Positions 17,281-27,540 of a stretch of 64,000 nt of DNA are shown piece after piece. Position numbers and translations under genes: made by a program. The DNA is from Agromyces albus (GTDB lineage: Bacteria > Actinomycetota > Actinomycetes > Actinomycetales > Microbacteriaceae): assembly GCF_030815405.1 (NCBI RefSeq), contig NZ_JAUSWX010000001.1, forward strand, positions 2,666,001 to 2,730,000, given 5' to 3'. Under the pieces are notes generated by a model. It was not told where the DNA came from and did not search any database. It was given only the letters and a program-made list of their open reading frames with translations. Each line of letters begins with the position of its first letter. The first letter of the stretch is position 1.

Positions 17281-19083
17281 CACGAGCGAGTCGCGCCAGG
17301 CCGCGTGCAGCGCGGCGAAGCGGCCCGATCCCCCGATGAGGTCGGAGGGAGTGCCGTCTTCGACGATGCGGCCGTGCTCCATGACGAGCACCCGGTCGGC
17401 GATCGCGACCGTCGAGAGGCGGTGCGCGATGATCACCGCCGTGCGGTCGGCGAGGAGTGTCGTGAGCCCCTCCTGCACGAGCCGTTCACTCGGGATGTCG
17501 AGCGACGACGTCGCCTCGTCGAGGATGAGCACCGCGGGGTTCGCGAGGAACGCGCGCGCGAACGAGATGAGCTGGCGCTGACCCGCGCTCACGCGCCCGC
17601 CGCGCTTGTTCACGTCGGTGTCGTAGCCGTTCGGCAGGCTCTCGATGAACTCGTGCGCTCCGACGGCCTTCGCGGCGCGCACGATCTCGTCGGACGTGGC
17701 ATCGGGCTTGCCGAGCGCGATGTTGTCGGCCACCGACCCCGAGAACAGGTAGGCCTCCTGCGTGACCATCACGATCGCGCGCCGCAGGTCCTTCGGATGC
17801 AGCGACCTCAGGTCGATGCCGTCGAGCTCGACGACCCCGTCGCTCGGGTCGTAGAACCGCGCGAGGAGCTTCGCGAGCGTCGACTTGCCCGCGCCGGTCG
17901 ACCCGACGAGCGCGATCGTCTGCCCGGCCGGCACGTCGAGATCGAAGCGCGGCAGGATGACGCGATCCTTCGTGTACGCGAACTCGACGGCCTCGAAGCG
18001 CACGTGCCCGTCGGCGTTCCACAGGTCGACCGGATGCCGCGGCTCGGGCACGCTCGGCTCCTCTTCCAGCACGCCCGAGATCTTCTCGAGCGCCGAGGCG
18101 GCCGACTGGTACCCGTTGTAGAACATCGCCATGTCCTCGATCGGGTCGAAGAACCGCTTCGTGTAGAGGAGCGCTGAGAGGAGCAGGCCGATCGCGAGCT
18201 CACCCTCGACCACGCGGAATCCGCCGACGACGAGCACCGCCGCGACGCATGCGTTGCCGATGAGCAGCAGGCCCGGGTCGTAGATGCCGAAGAGCTGGAT
18301 CACGCGGGCATTGACGTCGCGATAGTCCTCTACGAGCTCGCCGTACGCCTTCTCGTTGCGCCGCTCCTTGCGGAACGCCTGCACCGCCCGGATGCCCGTC
18401 ATCGACTCCACGAAGTGCACGATGAGCTTCGCCGAGGCGACCCGGGACTGGCGGAACAGCTTCTGCGAGCGCACCTGGAACCAGCGCGTGAGCACCGTGA
18501 GCGGGATGAGCGCGCCGAGCAGCACGAGCGCCGACGTCCAGTCGAGCAGCACGAGGGCGATCGCCGTGAACGACATGTAGAGGACGCCGCGCACGAGCTG
18601 GTTGATGCCCTCGTCGAGCAGCTCGCGGATCGCATCGAGGTCGCTCGTCTGTCGCGAGATGATGCGCCCCGAGGTGTACGACTCGTGGAACTCGAGCGAG
18701 AGCTTCTGCGTGTGCAGGAACACCCGCGTGCGCAGGTCGAGGAGCACCGCTTGGCTGATTCGAGTCGAGAGCCGGATGTACCACGCGATGAGCAGCGCTC
18801 CCGAGGCGGCCGTGAGCAGGTAGGCGACCCCGGCGAAGCCCACCGGCAGCCAGTCGCCGTCGAGCAGGGCCGGCAGGCCGCGGTCGATGCCGAATCCGAT
18901 GAGCGCAGGCCCGGCGACCTGCGCGGCCGTCGAGACGAACACGACGATCATCGTGAGCCACAGTCGCAATCGCAGCGGCCGCAACAGGGAGCCGAGCAGG
19001 CGCAGCGATCGTGCACGCACCTGCTTCGACTCGGCTTTGGTGAAGTCGTTGCGCTCCTCACCTTCGACGCCGATGACGCTCAT
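17278..19083 (-). CDS. ABC exporter half-transporter, canonical ATPase subunit
   Basis: A type I exporter with fused membrane and ATPase domains, 601 residues. Six membrane helices lie in residues 35-340. The ATPase domain has Walker [10 protein letters not shown] (about 395), Q-loop TQEAYLF, signature VSAGQRQ and Walker [12 protein letters not shown] with the catalytic Glu, then the H-loop IIAHRLSTV. It overlaps the upstream half-transporter gene by ATGA. The partner lacks the catalytic Glu, so the two should form a heterodimer with one active and one degenerate site, as in BmrCD, LmrCD and TM287/288. Likely substrates are drugs, lipids or peptides. Confidence 0.93.
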   Translation of the reverse strand: MSVIGVEGEERNDFTKAESKQVRARSLRLLGSLLRPLRLRLWLTMIVVFVSTAAQVAGPALIGFGIDRGLPALLDGDWLPVGFAGVAYLLTAASGALLIAWYIRLSTRISQAVLLDLRTRVFLHTQKLSLEFHESYTSGRIISRQTSDLDAIRELLDEGINQLVRGVLYMSFTAIALVLLDWTSALVLLGALIPLTVLTRWFQVRSQKLFRQSRVASAKLIVHFVESMTGIRAVQAFRKERRNEKAYGELVEDYRDVNARVIQLFGIYDPGLLLIGNACVAAVLVVGGFRVVEGELAIGLLLSALLYTKRFFDPIEDMAMFYNGYQSAASALEKISGVLEEEPSVPEPRHPVDLWNADGHVRFEAVEFAYTKDRVILPRFDLDVPAGQTIALVGSTGAGKSTLAKLLARFYDPSDGVVELDGIDLRSLHPKDLRRAIVMVTQEAYLFSGSVADNIALGKPDATSDEIVRAAKAVGAHEFIESLPNGYDTDVNKRGGRVSAGQRQLISFARAFLANPAVLILDEATSSLDIPSERLVQEGLTTLLADRTAVIIAHRLSTVAIADRVLVMEHGRIVEDGTPSDLIGGSGRFAALHAAWRDSLV

Positions 19084-21026
19084 CGGTTCGCCTCCTCTCG
19101 TTCGATGGGTCCGGTCTCGGTCGATGTGTATTCGGCGGCATCGGATTCGATGGGATCGGATGCCTCAGCGGCATCCGTCACGAGGAGATCGGATGCCTCG
19201 GCAGCCTCGCGCCGCACTTCGTCTTCGAGGCTCGAGATGACGAAGGCGTAGTGCTCGTTCTCTCGCAGCAGCTCGGAGTGGGTGCCGACCGCGGTGATGC
19301 GGCCCTCCTCGAGGAGCGCGACGCGATCGGCGAGCATGACGGTCGAGGGGCGGTGCGCGACGATGAGGGCGGTCGTCGAGGCGAGCACTCGGCGCAGCTC
19401 GGCCTCGACGCGCGCCTCGGTCGCGACGTCGAGCGCCGAGAGCGGGTCGTCGAGCACGAGCACTGCCGGCGATGCCGCGACCGCGCGAGCGAGCGCGAGC
19501 CGCTGACGCTGCCCGCCCGAGAGGCTCATGCCCTCTTCGCCGACCTTCGTGTCGACGCCGTCGGGCAGGTCGTAGACGAACGAAGCCTGCGCGATGCTCA
19601 GTGCCTCGTCGAGCACGCGCTCGGCCTCGGCGGCGAGCGCCGGGTCGTCTTCGCCGAATTCGGGACGGCCGAGCAGCACGTTCTCGCGCACCGAGGCGCT
19701 GAACAGCGTGGCATCCTCGAACGCCATGGCGATGTGCGTGCGGAGCTCCTCGCGGGTGAGCGCCCGGATGTCGACGCCGTCGAGGGTGATCGAGCCCCCC
19801 GTGACGTCGTAGAGCCGGGTGGTGAGCGCGGTCAGCGTCGTCTTGCCGCTCCCGGTGAGGCCGACGAGGGCCATCGTCTCGCCGGGCTCGACGACGAGGT
19901 CGATCCCGTCGAGGAGGTCGCCGAACCGCTCGGGCGAGTCCTGGTAGCGGAAGCGCACGCCTGAGAACGCGAGCTCGCCGAGCGGCTGCTCGACCGAGAC
20001 GGGGCGCTCGGGGTCGGTGATCGCGTTCTCGCTGTCGAGGATGTCGAAGAAGCGATCGGTCGCCGTGCGTGCGTCGAGCGAGAACGCGAGCAGGAACCCG
20101 ATCGACTCGATCGGCCAGGCGAGCACGGTGGCCGTCGCGAAGAACGCGACGAGCTCGCCGACGGTGAGCACGCCTTGCGACGCGAGCCACACGCCGAGCA
20201 CGAGGCATCCGGCGAGCGCGACGGCCGGGACCAGGATGATCCATGCCCAGATGCTCGCCTCGAGCCGCGCCTTCTCCATCTCAGTGCTGCGCAGCGACTC
20301 GGCTCGGACGCGGAAGCTCGACAGTGCGTGCTTGCCGCGGCCGAAGGCCTTCAGCACGCGGATGCCGTGCACCGACTCCTCGACGGCGGTCGCGAGGTCG
20401 CCCGCCTGGTCCTGGCTGCGCCGGGAGACCTCCGAGTAGCGGCCCTCGAACCGGAAGCCGATGATCCAGAGCGGGATCGAGCACACGAGGAACACGACGC
20501 CCAGCATCCAGTTCATGGAGATGAGGATGCCGAGACCCACGACGATCACGATGAGGTTCACGACGAGCAGCACGAGCCCGAACGACAGCCACCGGCGGAT
20601 GAGGCCGAGGTCGCTCATGGCTCTCGAGAGCAGCTGCCCGCTCGGCCAACGGTCGTGGAAGCTCACCGGCAGGTCCTGCAGCTTCGCATAGAGCGCGTTG
20701 CGCATGCTCGCCTCGACCTTGGTGCCCGGTGTGAGCACGAACCAGCGGCGCAGGGCGATCATCACGGCCTCGAGCACGCCGAGTCCGAAGACGAGCCCGG
20801 CGAGCGGCCAGATCGCGCTCGCGTCGCCGTCGGAGAGCGGGCCGTCGACGACGGCCTGCAGCACTTGCGGAATCGAGAGCGCGATGAGCTGCGAGGCGAG
20901 CGAGGCGCCCATGCCGGCGGCGATCGCGGGGAGCGCCGGCCGCGCGTACTCGCGGAGCCGGAACAGCGCCCGCACGGCGCTCGTGCGCTCGGCGGGTTGA
21001 TCCTTGTTGTGAGGGGTGGCTGACAA
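19080..21026 (-). CDS. ABC exporter half-transporter, degenerate-site subunit
   Basis: Fused membrane/ATPase exporter protein, about 648 residues. Six membrane helices are followed by Walker [13 protein letters not shown] (about 390), signature [14 protein letters not shown] and Walker [13 protein letters not shown], where Asp replaces the catalytic Glu (about residue 525). The H-loop His is present (IVAHRPSTV). This is the hallmark of the degenerate site in heterodimeric exporters. A polar tail of about 55 residues rich in Asp, Glu, Ala and Ser follows the domain. The TTG start at 21026 is chosen because GGAAGGAAA precedes it; ATG 21059 is possible but lacks such a site. A leader ORF with hairpins lies just upstream. 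Confidence 0.9.
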   Translation of the reverse strand: MSATPHNKDQPAERTSAVRALFRLREYARPALPAIAAGMGASLASQLIALSIPQVLQAVVDGPLSDGDASAIWPLAGLVFGLGVLEAVMIALRRWFVLTPGTKVEASMRNALYAKLQDLPVSFHDRWPSGQLLSRAMSDLGLIRRWLSFGLVLLVVNLIVIVVGLGILISMNWMLGVVFLVCSIPLWIIGFRFEGRYSEVSRRSQDQAGDLATAVEESVHGIRVLKAFGRGKHALSSFRVRAESLRSTEMEKARLEASIWAWIILVPAVALAGCLVLGVWLASQGVLTVGELVAFFATATVLAWPIESIGFLLAFSLDARTATDRFFDILDSENAITDPERPVSVEQPLGELAFSGVRFRYQDSPERFGDLLDGIDLVVEPGETMALVGLTGSGKTTLTALTTRLYDVTGGSITLDGVDIRALTREELRTHIAMAFEDATLFSASVRENVLLGRPEFGEDDPALAAEAERVLDEALSIAQASFVYDLPDGVDTKVGEEGMSLSGGQRQRLALARAVAASPAVLVLDDPLSALDVATEARVEAELRRVLASTTALIVAHRPSTVMLADRVALLEEGRITAVGTHSELLRENEHYAFVISSLEDEVRREAAEASDLLVTDAAEASDPIESDAAEYTSTETGPIEREEANR

Positions 21027-21095
21027 AGCCGTTTCCTTCCGGAAGTGCGCCGAGCACACGCAAGAAGCGTCGATCGGACGAGATCAGAACGAGTG

Positions 21096-21113
21096 GACGC
21101 GTGAAGTCGCGTC
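21096..21113 (-). promoter_or_regulatory. Leader hairpin 2 upstream of the ABC exporter genes
   Basis: A perfect 6-bp inverted repeat GACGCG / CGCGTC with a six-base loop, in the 140-base space between the small leader ORF and the exporter start. With the hairpin at 21138-21152 it makes the leader look like a regulatory RNA element. Confidence 0.4.
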
Positions 21114-21137
21114 GGATGCGGGGCTACCGCGAGACGG

Positions 21138-21152
21138 GCCGGCTGAGCCGGC
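21138..21152 (-). promoter_or_regulatory. Leader hairpin 1 just after the small ORF
   Basis: A perfect inverted repeat GCCGGC-TGA-GCCGGC, flanked by two direct copies of GGCCCGTC (minus strand), begins 14 bases past the stop codon of the leader ORF. A ribosome stopped on the ORF would be close enough to affect its folding. Confidence 0.45.
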
Positions 21153-21166
21153 GGACGGGCCTGGTG

Positions 21167-21250
21167 CTACCCGGCGATCCGATCGGAGAGGAGCGCCGGG
21201 CTGGCAGCGCCGTCGACCGCGATCGTGCGGGCGTTGGTGTCTGTCTGCAT
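21167..21250 (-). CDS. Putative 27-residue leader peptide ahead of ABC exporter genes
   Basis: ATG at 21250 is preceded by the ideal ribosome-binding site AGGAGG at five bases spacing. The peptide begins MQTDTNARTIAVDG and ends LLSDRIAG before TAG. It has no Cys, no signal sequence and no run of one amino acid. It is followed by two hairpins and the heterodimeric ABC exporter. It could be a regulatory leader (ribosome-controlled induction of a drug exporter) or a small exported peptide; the lack of Cys and of a leader/core split makes the regulatory role more likely. This is inference. Confidence 0.55.
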   Translation of the reverse strand: MQTDTNARTIAVDGAASPALLSDRIAG

Positions 21251-21318
21251 GGTGTCCTCCTGCGTCGTTGACTGATCATCCCCAAGGCGACCGGATTTCT
21301 CACGGCAGCCAGCCCTAC

Positions 21319-21348
21319 AGCCTATGGGTACAGCTTCGTCGCGTGCAA
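21319..21348 (-). promoter_or_regulatory. Putative promoter for the leader ORF and ABC exporter genes
   Basis: On the minus strand, TTGCAC (plus 21343-21348) and TAGGCT (plus 21319-21324) are separated by 18 bases and would give a 5' untranslated leader of about 60 bases before the small ORF. The match to a housekeeping promoter is moderate. Confidence 0.4.
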
Positions 21349-21398
21349 GAGTCTTGGCGAGACTGTTCCGAATCAGTCTGCGAGCGAGCGAGACTCGC

Positions 21399-22655
21399 TC
21401 AGCGCACCCGCACCGACAGGCACGTGACGCAGCCCTCGAGCTTCTCGAACTCACTGATGTCGACGGTGACCACGCGGTAACCGAGGCTCGAGAGCATCGC
21501 CGCCGTCTGCGGCGCCGCCGCCGACATGAGCAGGGACTCTCGGGAGAGCTCGACGACCGCGACGCCCTCGGGCTCGGGAACGGCGATGAACCGCGGAAAG
21601 AGGCTCTCGACCTCGAGGAGCGCGGGGTCGCCGATGATCGTGCCGTCGGGCAGCGCCGTCGCTGCGCTCTTCAGGTGCAGCGCCTTCGTGATGGGCACCG
21701 CGACCACGGTGTAGCCGTGGGGGTTGAGGAGCCACCGCAACTGGCGAATGCCCTCGGCGTTCGTGCGCGACGATGCCCCCACGTAGACCGTGGATTCGAC
21801 CTTCAGCACGTCGCCGCCGTCGAGCGTGCCGGGCAGCTCGATCCGCTCCACCGTGACGCCGGGGATCGCCCGCACCGCGCGCTCGACCGCCTCGACCTCA
21901 GGGCGCCGCGACACCGCGCCCGGGTTCGCGATCACGGCGAGGTCGCCGAACATGACGACGGCGTCTTCGACGAAGACCGAGTCGGCGAGCTCGGGTGCGG
22001 CGTCGACCTCGATGGTCTCCCAGCCCTCGGCGACGAGCGCCGCGCAGTAGTTGTCCCATTGCTCGTCGGCACGCGCCTTGTCGACCGGCTGCCGCTCGAG
22101 ATGCGTGAGCTCGCCCTCGTCGAGGTTCGAGGCGGGGATGCGCACGAGCGCGATCTGCCGCGGCGGTCGAGCCGGCGCGAACGCCAGGATTCCATGCAGC
22201 ACCCGCGGAGCGAGGAAGACCTCGGCGGCGATCGCCGCGAGGATGAAGATGAGGTTGAAGCTCACGAGCGAGGCGAGCACGGCTTCGAAGATGCGCGGGG
22301 TGAACGGATTGCCGCCCGCGCTCACGGTGGCCGTCGTGGCGAACAGGGCGGCGAGGCACGCGGAGACGAGGCCGGCGATCGCGGCGAGGAACCACGAGCG
22401 GGTCGCGCCGATTCCGTTCGCCACCGAGAGCAGCACCCACACCACGAGCGCCGCGAGCCCGAAGTGGCCGAACAGCTGCGGGACGATCTCGGGCGACTGG
22501 CCGTTGCCGATGAAGAAGGCGAGCACCGCCACGGCCATCGCCGTGATCGCGACGACCCCCGCCGAGATGAGCACCGCCACCGTCTGCCGCCACGGTGTGA
22601 TAGCCGGCGTGTACCGGGCCGTGGCGGACAGAGGCGGCGAGGCGGGGGACGTCAT
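21399..22655 (-). CDS. Dimethylargininase-like amidinohydrolase with N-terminal membrane domain
   Basis: A 418-residue fusion. Residues about 22-165 contain four to five hydrophobic segments (for example VAVLISAGVVAITAMAVAVLAFF, AALVVWVLLSVANGIG). Residues 170-418 are a DDAH/arginine-deiminase fold: the acidic site VFVEDAVVMF, LPGTLDGGDVLKV, the catalytic His in KALHLKS and the C-terminal nucleophile in EGCVTCLSVRV are all present. Soluble DDAH hydrolyses methylated arginines to citrulline. Anchoring to the membrane is unusual. It lies 30 bp after the amino-acid dehydrogenase gene, suggesting a shared amino-acid catabolic unit. The substrate is not certain. Confidence 0.85.
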   Translation of the reverse strand: MTSPASPPLSATARYTPAITPWRQTVAVLISAGVVAITAMAVAVLAFFIGNGQSPEIVPQLFGHFGLAALVVWVLLSVANGIGATRSWFLAAIAGLVSACLAALFATTATVSAGGNPFTPRIFEAVLASLVSFNLIFILAAIAAEVFLAPRVLHGILAFAPARPPRQIALVRIPASNLDEGELTHLERQPVDKARADEQWDNYCAALVAEGWETIEVDAAPELADSVFVEDAVVMFGDLAVIANPGAVSRRPEVEAVERAVRAIPGVTVERIELPGTLDGGDVLKVESTVYVGASSRTNAEGIRQLRWLLNPHGYTVVAVPITKALHLKSAATALPDGTIIGDPALLEVESLFPRFIAVPEPEGVAVVELSRESLLMSAAAPQTAAMLSSLGYRVVTVDISEFEKLEGCVTCLSVRVR

Positions 22656-22685
22656 GGCACGAGCCTATCGGCCGGTGCCGACCCG

Positions 22686-23777
22686 TCAGCGCGCGGCGTC
22701 GAGGCGATCGCGGGCGAGTCGTTCAGCCGCCTCGAGGGGGGTCGAGCCGTTCGCACCGGCGCCGCGGAGCACCGCGGCGACGGTGTCGCCGATGCCCTCG
22801 ATGCGCGCGTCGAGGCGTGCCTGGTCGACGCCCGGCACACCGGCCATGTCGAGGTATATCACGCCGCCGGCGTTCACGACGAAGTCGGGTGCCCAGACGA
22901 TGCCACGGCGCTGCAACATCGTCGCGACGTCGCGAGCGGCGAGCTGGTTGTTCGCCGCTCCGACGACGGCACTCACGCGAAGGTCGCGAGCGACGTCGGG
23001 CGTGAGTACGCCGCCGAGTCCGCACGGCACGAACACGTCGGCCTCGACGAGGTGTGCATCGCCCGGTTCGACCCATTCGGCGCCGAGTTCGTCGGCGAGC
23101 GCCCGCTTGCCCTGAGCGACGTCGGTGACCGTGAGCCGGGCTCCCGCGGCGGCGAGGCTGCGAGCGAGGCGTCCGCCGACCTGGCCGAGTCCCGCTACAA
23201 CGAAGTGCCGGCCGGCGACCTCGGGCGATCCGAAGACGTGGTCGAGGGTCGCGAGGATCGATGCGTACACGCCGGCCGCAGTGGCATCCGCCGGCTCGCC
23301 GACGCCGCCCTGCTCGGGCGGGAGCCCGCAGACGAACTCGGTGCGCTCGTGCACGACCGACATGAGCTCGGCGCTCGTGCCGACGTCTTCGGCGGTCATG
23401 TAGGCGCCGCCGAGCGACTCGACCGCGTCGCCGAGATCGAGCATGGCGTCGCGTGTGCGCGCCTCGTCGAGGGTGACCCCCGCGGGAATCGCGATCACGG
23501 CCTTGCCGCCGCCGCGCGCGAGACCGGCTGCGGCGTTCTTCAGCGTCATCGCCTGCGAGAGGCGGAGGGCGTCGGCGAGGGCGTCGGTCCAGTGCCCATA
23601 ACGCCAGAGCCGGGCGCCGCCGAGAGCCTGGCCGAGCCGCGTCGAGTGCACGGCGACGATGATGGTGAGACCGGAGCGCGGACCGTGGGTGATGAGCACC
23701 CGTTCGTGCTCGGGGGCTTCCGTCGGCAGTTCTGCGCTGACCTCGGGCGCAGGGGCCGGGGCATGGGTGATCGTCAT
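22686..23777 (-). CDS. Leucine/valine dehydrogenase family (Glu/Leu/Phe/Val dehydrogenase)
   Basis: NAD-dependent oxidative deamination of branched-chain amino acids to 2-oxo acids, 363 residues. The catalytic Lys region MTLKNAAAGLARGGGKAVI holds the substrate-binding GGGK and active Lys, TAEDVGTS follows, and the Rossmann motif is VAGLGQVGGRLARSLAAAG. VGAANNQLA and VVNAGGVI complete the family pattern, which matches Leu/Val/Phe dehydrogenases of Streptomyces and Bacillus rather than glutamate dehydrogenase. ATG 23777 follows AAGGAGAACGATCG; longer in-frame starts are not needed. Its exact specificity (Val versus Leu) cannot be read. Confidence 0.9.
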   Translation of the reverse strand: MTITHAPAPAPEVSAELPTEAPEHERVLITHGPRSGLTIIVAVHSTRLGQALGGARLWRYGHWTDALADALRLSQAMTLKNAAAGLARGGGKAVIAIPAGVTLDEARTRDAMLDLGDAVESLGGAYMTAEDVGTSAELMSVVHERTEFVCGLPPEQGGVGEPADATAAGVYASILATLDHVFGSPEVAGRHFVVAGLGQVGGRLARSLAAAGARLTVTDVAQGKRALADELGAEWVEPGDAHLVEADVFVPCGLGGVLTPDVARDLRVSAVVGAANNQLAARDVATMLQRRGIVWAPDFVVNAGGVIYLDMAGVPGVDQARLDARIEGIGDTVAAVLRGAGANGSTPLEAAERLARDRLDAAR

Positions 23778-23901
23778 CGATCGTTCTCCTTGTTCAACCG
23801 CCTCGTGAGCGGAACCGGTGCCCGCGCCTCGTGAGCGCGGGTTCACTTAAGGGTACCGCCGCGCGAATGCGTCCACGAGCATGAGCGCGAGCCCGCGGTG
23901 A

Positions 23902-25512
23902 TCAGTGGAAGAAGTGCCGCTCGCCCGTGAAGTACATGGTGACCCCCGCCGCACGCGCCGCGTCGACGACCTCCTCGTCGCGCACCGAACCGCCCGGCTG
24001 CACGACCGCGCGCACGCCGCCGTCGATCAGGATCTGCAGGCCGTCGGCGAACGGGAAGAAGGCGTCGGATGCCGCGACCGACCCCGCGGCCCGCTCCCCC
24101 GCGCGCTCCACCGCGAGCTTGCACGAGTCGACTCGGTTCACCTGTCCCATGCCGACGCCCACCGAGGCACCGTTCGAGGCGAGCAGGATGGCGTTCGACT
24201 TCACCGCGCGGCAGGCGCGCCATGCGAACTCGAGGTCGGCGAGCGTCGCCTCGTCGGCGGGCTCCCCCGCGGCGAGGGTCCAGTCTGCGGCAGGCGCGAA
24301 GTGCCGATCTGCCTGCTGCAGGAGCATCCCGCCCGAGACCTGCCGCAATTCGATCGCGGTCGGGACGAAGCCCTCGGGAAGGGTCAGCAAGCGCAGGTTC
24401 TTCTTCTTCGTGAGCACCTCGAGTGCCTCGGGCTCGAAGCCGGGAGCCACGAGCACCTCGGTGAAGATGCCGGCGACCGTCTCGGCCATCGCCCGCGTGA
24501 CGACGCGGTTCGCGGCGATCACGCCGCCGTAGGCCGACACGGGGTCGCACTCATGGGCACGCTGGTGCGCTGAACCGATCGGGTCGGATGCCCCGGGCGA
24601 CGCGACCGCGATGCCGCACGGGTTCGCGTGCTTGATGATCGCCACGGCCGGCTCGTCGAAGTCGAAGGCGCTGCGCACCGCGGCATCCGCATCGACGAAG
24701 TTGTTGTACGACATCTCTTTGCCGTGCAGTTGCGTCGCCTGGGCGATGCCCGGCCGGCCTCCCTGCGAGGCGTAGAGCGCCGCGCGCTGGTGCGAGTTCT
24801 CGCCGTAGCGCAGGTCGGCGTCTTTCGTCCACGTGCCGCCGACCCACGCGGGGAAGGGCGACTCCTCAGCGGGCTGGTCGGGTGCGACGACACTGCCGAT
24901 GTACGAGGCGACCGCGACGTCGTACGAGGCGGTGTGCCGGAACGCCTCGCGCGCGAGGTCTTTGCGCTGCGCGAGCGTCGTGCCGCCGGCGGCGACCGCC
25001 GCGATGATCTCGTCGTAACGGCCGGGTGAGACCACGACGGCCACGTTCGCGTGGTTCTTCGCCGACGCCCGCACCATCGCAGGCCCGCCGATGTCGATCT
25101 GCTCGATGACAGCGTCGGGTTCCGCACCTGCGGCCACGGTCTCGGCGAAGGGGTACAGGTTGACGACGACGAGCTCGTAGGGCTTGATGCCGAGTTCGGC
25201 GAGCTGCGTCTCGTGGTGATCGAGTCGCAGGTCGGCGAGCAGGCCGGAGTGCACGGCCGGGTGCAGCGTGCGAACTCGCCCATCGAGGTGCTCTGGATAG
25301 CCCGTGACCTCGGACACCTGGGTGACCGGGAGTCCGGCGTCGGCGATGGCCTTGCCGGTGCCGCCCGTCGAGACGATCTCGACGCCGGCGCGCACGAGCG
25401 CGGTGGCGAGCTCGACGAGTCCGCTCTTGTCGCTCACGGCGACGAGCGCCCGCCGCACGGGCACGGGGTCGCGATCGCGATAGAGGCTCGGGTCGTGGCT
25501 GGGACCGCTCAT
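23902..25512 (-). CDS. purH: Bifunctional AICAR transformylase/IMP cyclohydrolase
   Basis: Catalyses the last two steps of de novo IMP synthesis. The N-terminal cyclohydrolase domain shows [22 protein letters not shown] and [15 protein letters not shown]; the C-terminal transformylase domain shows [13 protein letters not shown] and the catalytic KHANPCG. It has 536 residues, normal length. ATG 25512 overlaps the purN stop in ATGA, so purN-purH are coupled. The product feeds guaB and guaA further along the window. Confidence 0.97.
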   Translation of the reverse strand: MSGPSHDPSLYRDRDPVPVRRALVAVSDKSGLVELATALVRAGVEIVSTGGTGKAIADAGLPVTQVSEVTGYPEHLDGRVRTLHPAVHSGLLADLRLDHHETQLAELGIKPYELVVVNLYPFAETVAAGAEPDAVIEQIDIGGPAMVRASAKNHANVAVVVSPGRYDEIIAAVAAGGTTLAQRKDLAREAFRHTASYDVAVASYIGSVVAPDQPAEESPFPAWVGGTWTKDADLRYGENSHQRAALYASQGGRPGIAQATQLHGKEMSYNNFVDADAAVRSAFDFDEPAVAIIKHANPCGIAVASPGASDPIGSAHQRAHECDPVSAYGGVIAANRVVTRAMAETVAGIFTEVLVAPGFEPEALEVLTKKKNLRLLTLPEGFVPTAIELRQVSGGMLLQQADRHFAPAADWTLAAGEPADEATLADLEFAWRACRAVKSNAILLASNGASVGVGMGQVNRVDSCKLAVERAGERAAGSVAASDAFFPFADGLQILIDGGVRAVVQPGGSVRDEEVVDAARAAGVTMYFTGERHFFH

Positions 25513-26102
25513 GATCGTGCGATTTCCTTCAGGTCGAGGTGCGAGTTGGCGATGTCGAGCACGGCCTGGATGAGCAGGCGCCGCTCGACGGGCTTGATGC
25601 GGTCGTGGAGACTCGACTCCGTGTCGCCCGGGAGCACCGGGATGCGCTCCTGCGCGATGATCGGGCCGCCGTCGACGGAGTTGTCGACGACGATGAGGCT
25701 CGCGCCGGTCTCGGTGACGCCTGCGGCGAGCGCGTCGCGCACGGCGTGCGCGCCCGGGAACTCGGGCAGGTAGGCCGGGTGCGTGTTGATGAGGTATGGC
25801 GCGAACGCGTCGACGACCGCGGGCGGCACGAGCCGCATGAGGCCCGAGAGCACCAGGAGATCGGGCTCCCACTGGCGCACCTGCTCGATCAGCGCCGCGC
25901 CCCACGCGTCGCGATCGGGATACGCGGTGAACGGCACCGTGAACGTGGGGATGCCGAACTCCTCGCCGAGGGCGAGGCCGTCGGCTTGGCGGTCGGCGCC
26001 GACCGCCACGACGCGAGCGGGGAACTCCGCGTCTTCAGAGGCTTCGAGCAGGGAACGGAGGTTCGACCCTCCGCCCGAGATCAGCACGACGAGCTTCTGC
26101 AC
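25509..26102 (-). CDS. purN: Phosphoribosylglycinamide formyltransferase
   Basis: Formyl transfer to GAR in purine synthesis, 197 residues. The N-terminal nucleotide loop is [15 protein letters not shown]; the catalytic Asn-His-Asp triad is seen in [14 protein letters not shown] and [16 protein letters not shown] start at 26102. It lies between perM and purH in the same order as in mycobacteria (Rv0955-Rv0957), 31 bp after perM. Confidence 0.96.
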   Translation of the reverse strand: MQKLVVLISGGGSNLRSLLEASEDAEFPARVVAVGADRQADGLALGEEFGIPTFTVPFTAYPDRDAWGAALIEQVRQWEPDLLVLSGLMRLVPPAVVDAFAPYLINTHPAYLPEFPGAHAVRDALAAGVTETGASLIVVDNSVDGGPIIAQERIPVLPGDTESSLHDRIKPVERRLLIQAVLDIANSHLDLKEIARS

Positions 26103-26133
26103 CCTCAGAGCCTACCGGCTGGCCGGAGGCCGC

Positions 26134-27477
26134 TCAGCGCTCGGCACCCCAGATGAACTCACGCTGCGGAGCCGGCTCCTCGGGGTCGCCGGGCCGGCCT
26201 GCCCGATCGCGCGGACCGGGTTCGTCGCCGGGGGCGATTCCGCGCGCCCTGGCCGCGTAGCTTCCGACGATCGCCCCGACGCCGACCGTCACGGCGGCGA
26301 CCCCCGCGACCGCCCACGCGTTGGGGCCGACCTCGGCGAGGCGACCGGGTCCGGCGGCACCGCCCGACCACCACGCGAGCATCCCGAGCACGAGCGCAGC
26401 GACTCCGCCCGCACCGGCGCCCACGGCGAGCGGATGCCACCACGAGACGCCGGCGCCGTGCGCCGCTCGCGGCCCGTGAACCTCGTGACGCAAGGCAGCG
26501 TCTGGGAAGGCGAGCCACGCCCCGACGAAGCCGAGCAGCACCGGCGCGATGAGCCAGAGGCCACCGAGGGCCACCACATCGGTCGGCAGCGCCCCGAGGA
26601 GCGGGATGCCGGGCACGGGCCCGAGCAGGGTGCCGCCCGGTGACACGGCCGTGCCGGCGCCGATCGCGAATCCCGGGCCGAGCAGCCACGCGGTCGCCCA
26701 GACGACGAGGTTGGGCACGAACGCGAGCTCGCCGACCGTGAGGGCGATGCCACCGTCGATGCCCGCACCGAGCGCCTGGTACAGCCCGGCGATCGTCGCG
26801 TAGTCGAGGGCGACGAGCACGGCCACGAGCACGGCGCCGAGCGCGAGCACGCCGAACGCCGCTCCGGCTCCGATGCGCACCGCCACACGCGCACCCGCGA
26901 CGAGGGCCGGCGGGAACGCGGCGAGACGGCCGCGCACGACGACGCCCGCGGCATCCGTCACCATGCCGGCTCGATGCGACTCGGCAGCGGCGCCGATGAC
27001 GCCGCCGAGTGCCATCGCGAAGGCCGGGAGGAGCGCACCCTGCCACAGCGAGGGCCGAGCACCGTCGATTCCGGCCGCGAGGGCGAGCCCGGCGCCGACG
27101 ACCGCGTAGACGAGCGTCGCCGACAGCCCGCCGGTGACCGAGTGCCCGCCGGCGGCCGCTCGCCGGCCGATCCGCAGGCCGAAGACGACGGAGAGGAGCG
27201 CGAAGCCGAGGAGCGCGATCGTGATCGTGAAGGGATCGCCCGCTGCCGGCAGTCCGGTGCGCGCCGCGGTCACCGCGTCGAGCTGCAATTCGAGGTCGAC
27301 CCCGTGGCCGAGCAGCCACACGTCGGCCGCGGTTCGGAGGAACACCGTCACATCGACCGAGAGCCCGAAGTGCACCGCCCAGAGCAACATGAGGGGCACG
27401 AGCACGATGCCCAAGCCGATGAGGGCCGCGACGGATGCCTCGAGTGCGGCCAGCAGGGCGATCGTCGTGCGTCTCAT
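26134..27477 (-). CDS. PerM-like multipass membrane protein (DUF6350)
   Basis: A 447-residue membrane protein with about ten hydrophobic segments and a polar Arg/Pro-rich C-terminal tail (about residues 412-447). Family and neighbours fit PerM (Rv0955), which in mycobacteria stabilises the divisome protein FtsB and is needed under stress. I assign it mainly on the perM-purN-purH order and membrane layout, since there are no catalytic motifs. It is upstream of purN and probably co-transcribed with it. Between it and sucD is an inverted-repeat element. Confidence 0.75.
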   Translation of the reverse strand: MRRTTIALLAALEASVAALIGLGIVLVPLMLLWAVHFGLSVDVTVFLRTAADVWLLGHGVDLELQLDAVTAARTGLPAAGDPFTITIALLGFALLSVVFGLRIGRRAAAGGHSVTGGLSATLVYAVVGAGLALAAGIDGARPSLWQGALLPAFAMALGGVIGAAAESHRAGMVTDAAGVVVRGRLAAFPPALVAGARVAVRIGAGAAFGVLALGAVLVAVLVALDYATIAGLYQALGAGIDGGIALTVGELAFVPNLVVWATAWLLGPGFAIGAGTAVSPGGTLLGPVPGIPLLGALPTDVVALGGLWLIAPVLLGFVGAWLAFPDAALRHEVHGPRAAHGAGVSWWHPLAVGAGAGGVAALVLGMLAWWSGGAAGPGRLAEVGPNAWAVAGVAAVTVGVGAIVGSYAARARGIAPGDEPGPRDRAGRPGDPEEPAPQREFIWGAER

Positions 27478-27540
27478 TCCTCCGGGAGCTTAGCCCGGCT
27501 GACGCCGCTCAGTGGGCACGACGTGCGGCAACCGGCACTC

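Noticed and set aside
21167-21250. Leader ORF considered as a lanthipeptide or other RiPP precursor
   Set aside because: There is no Cys, no recognisable core, and no modification enzyme nearby; only an exporter supports it.
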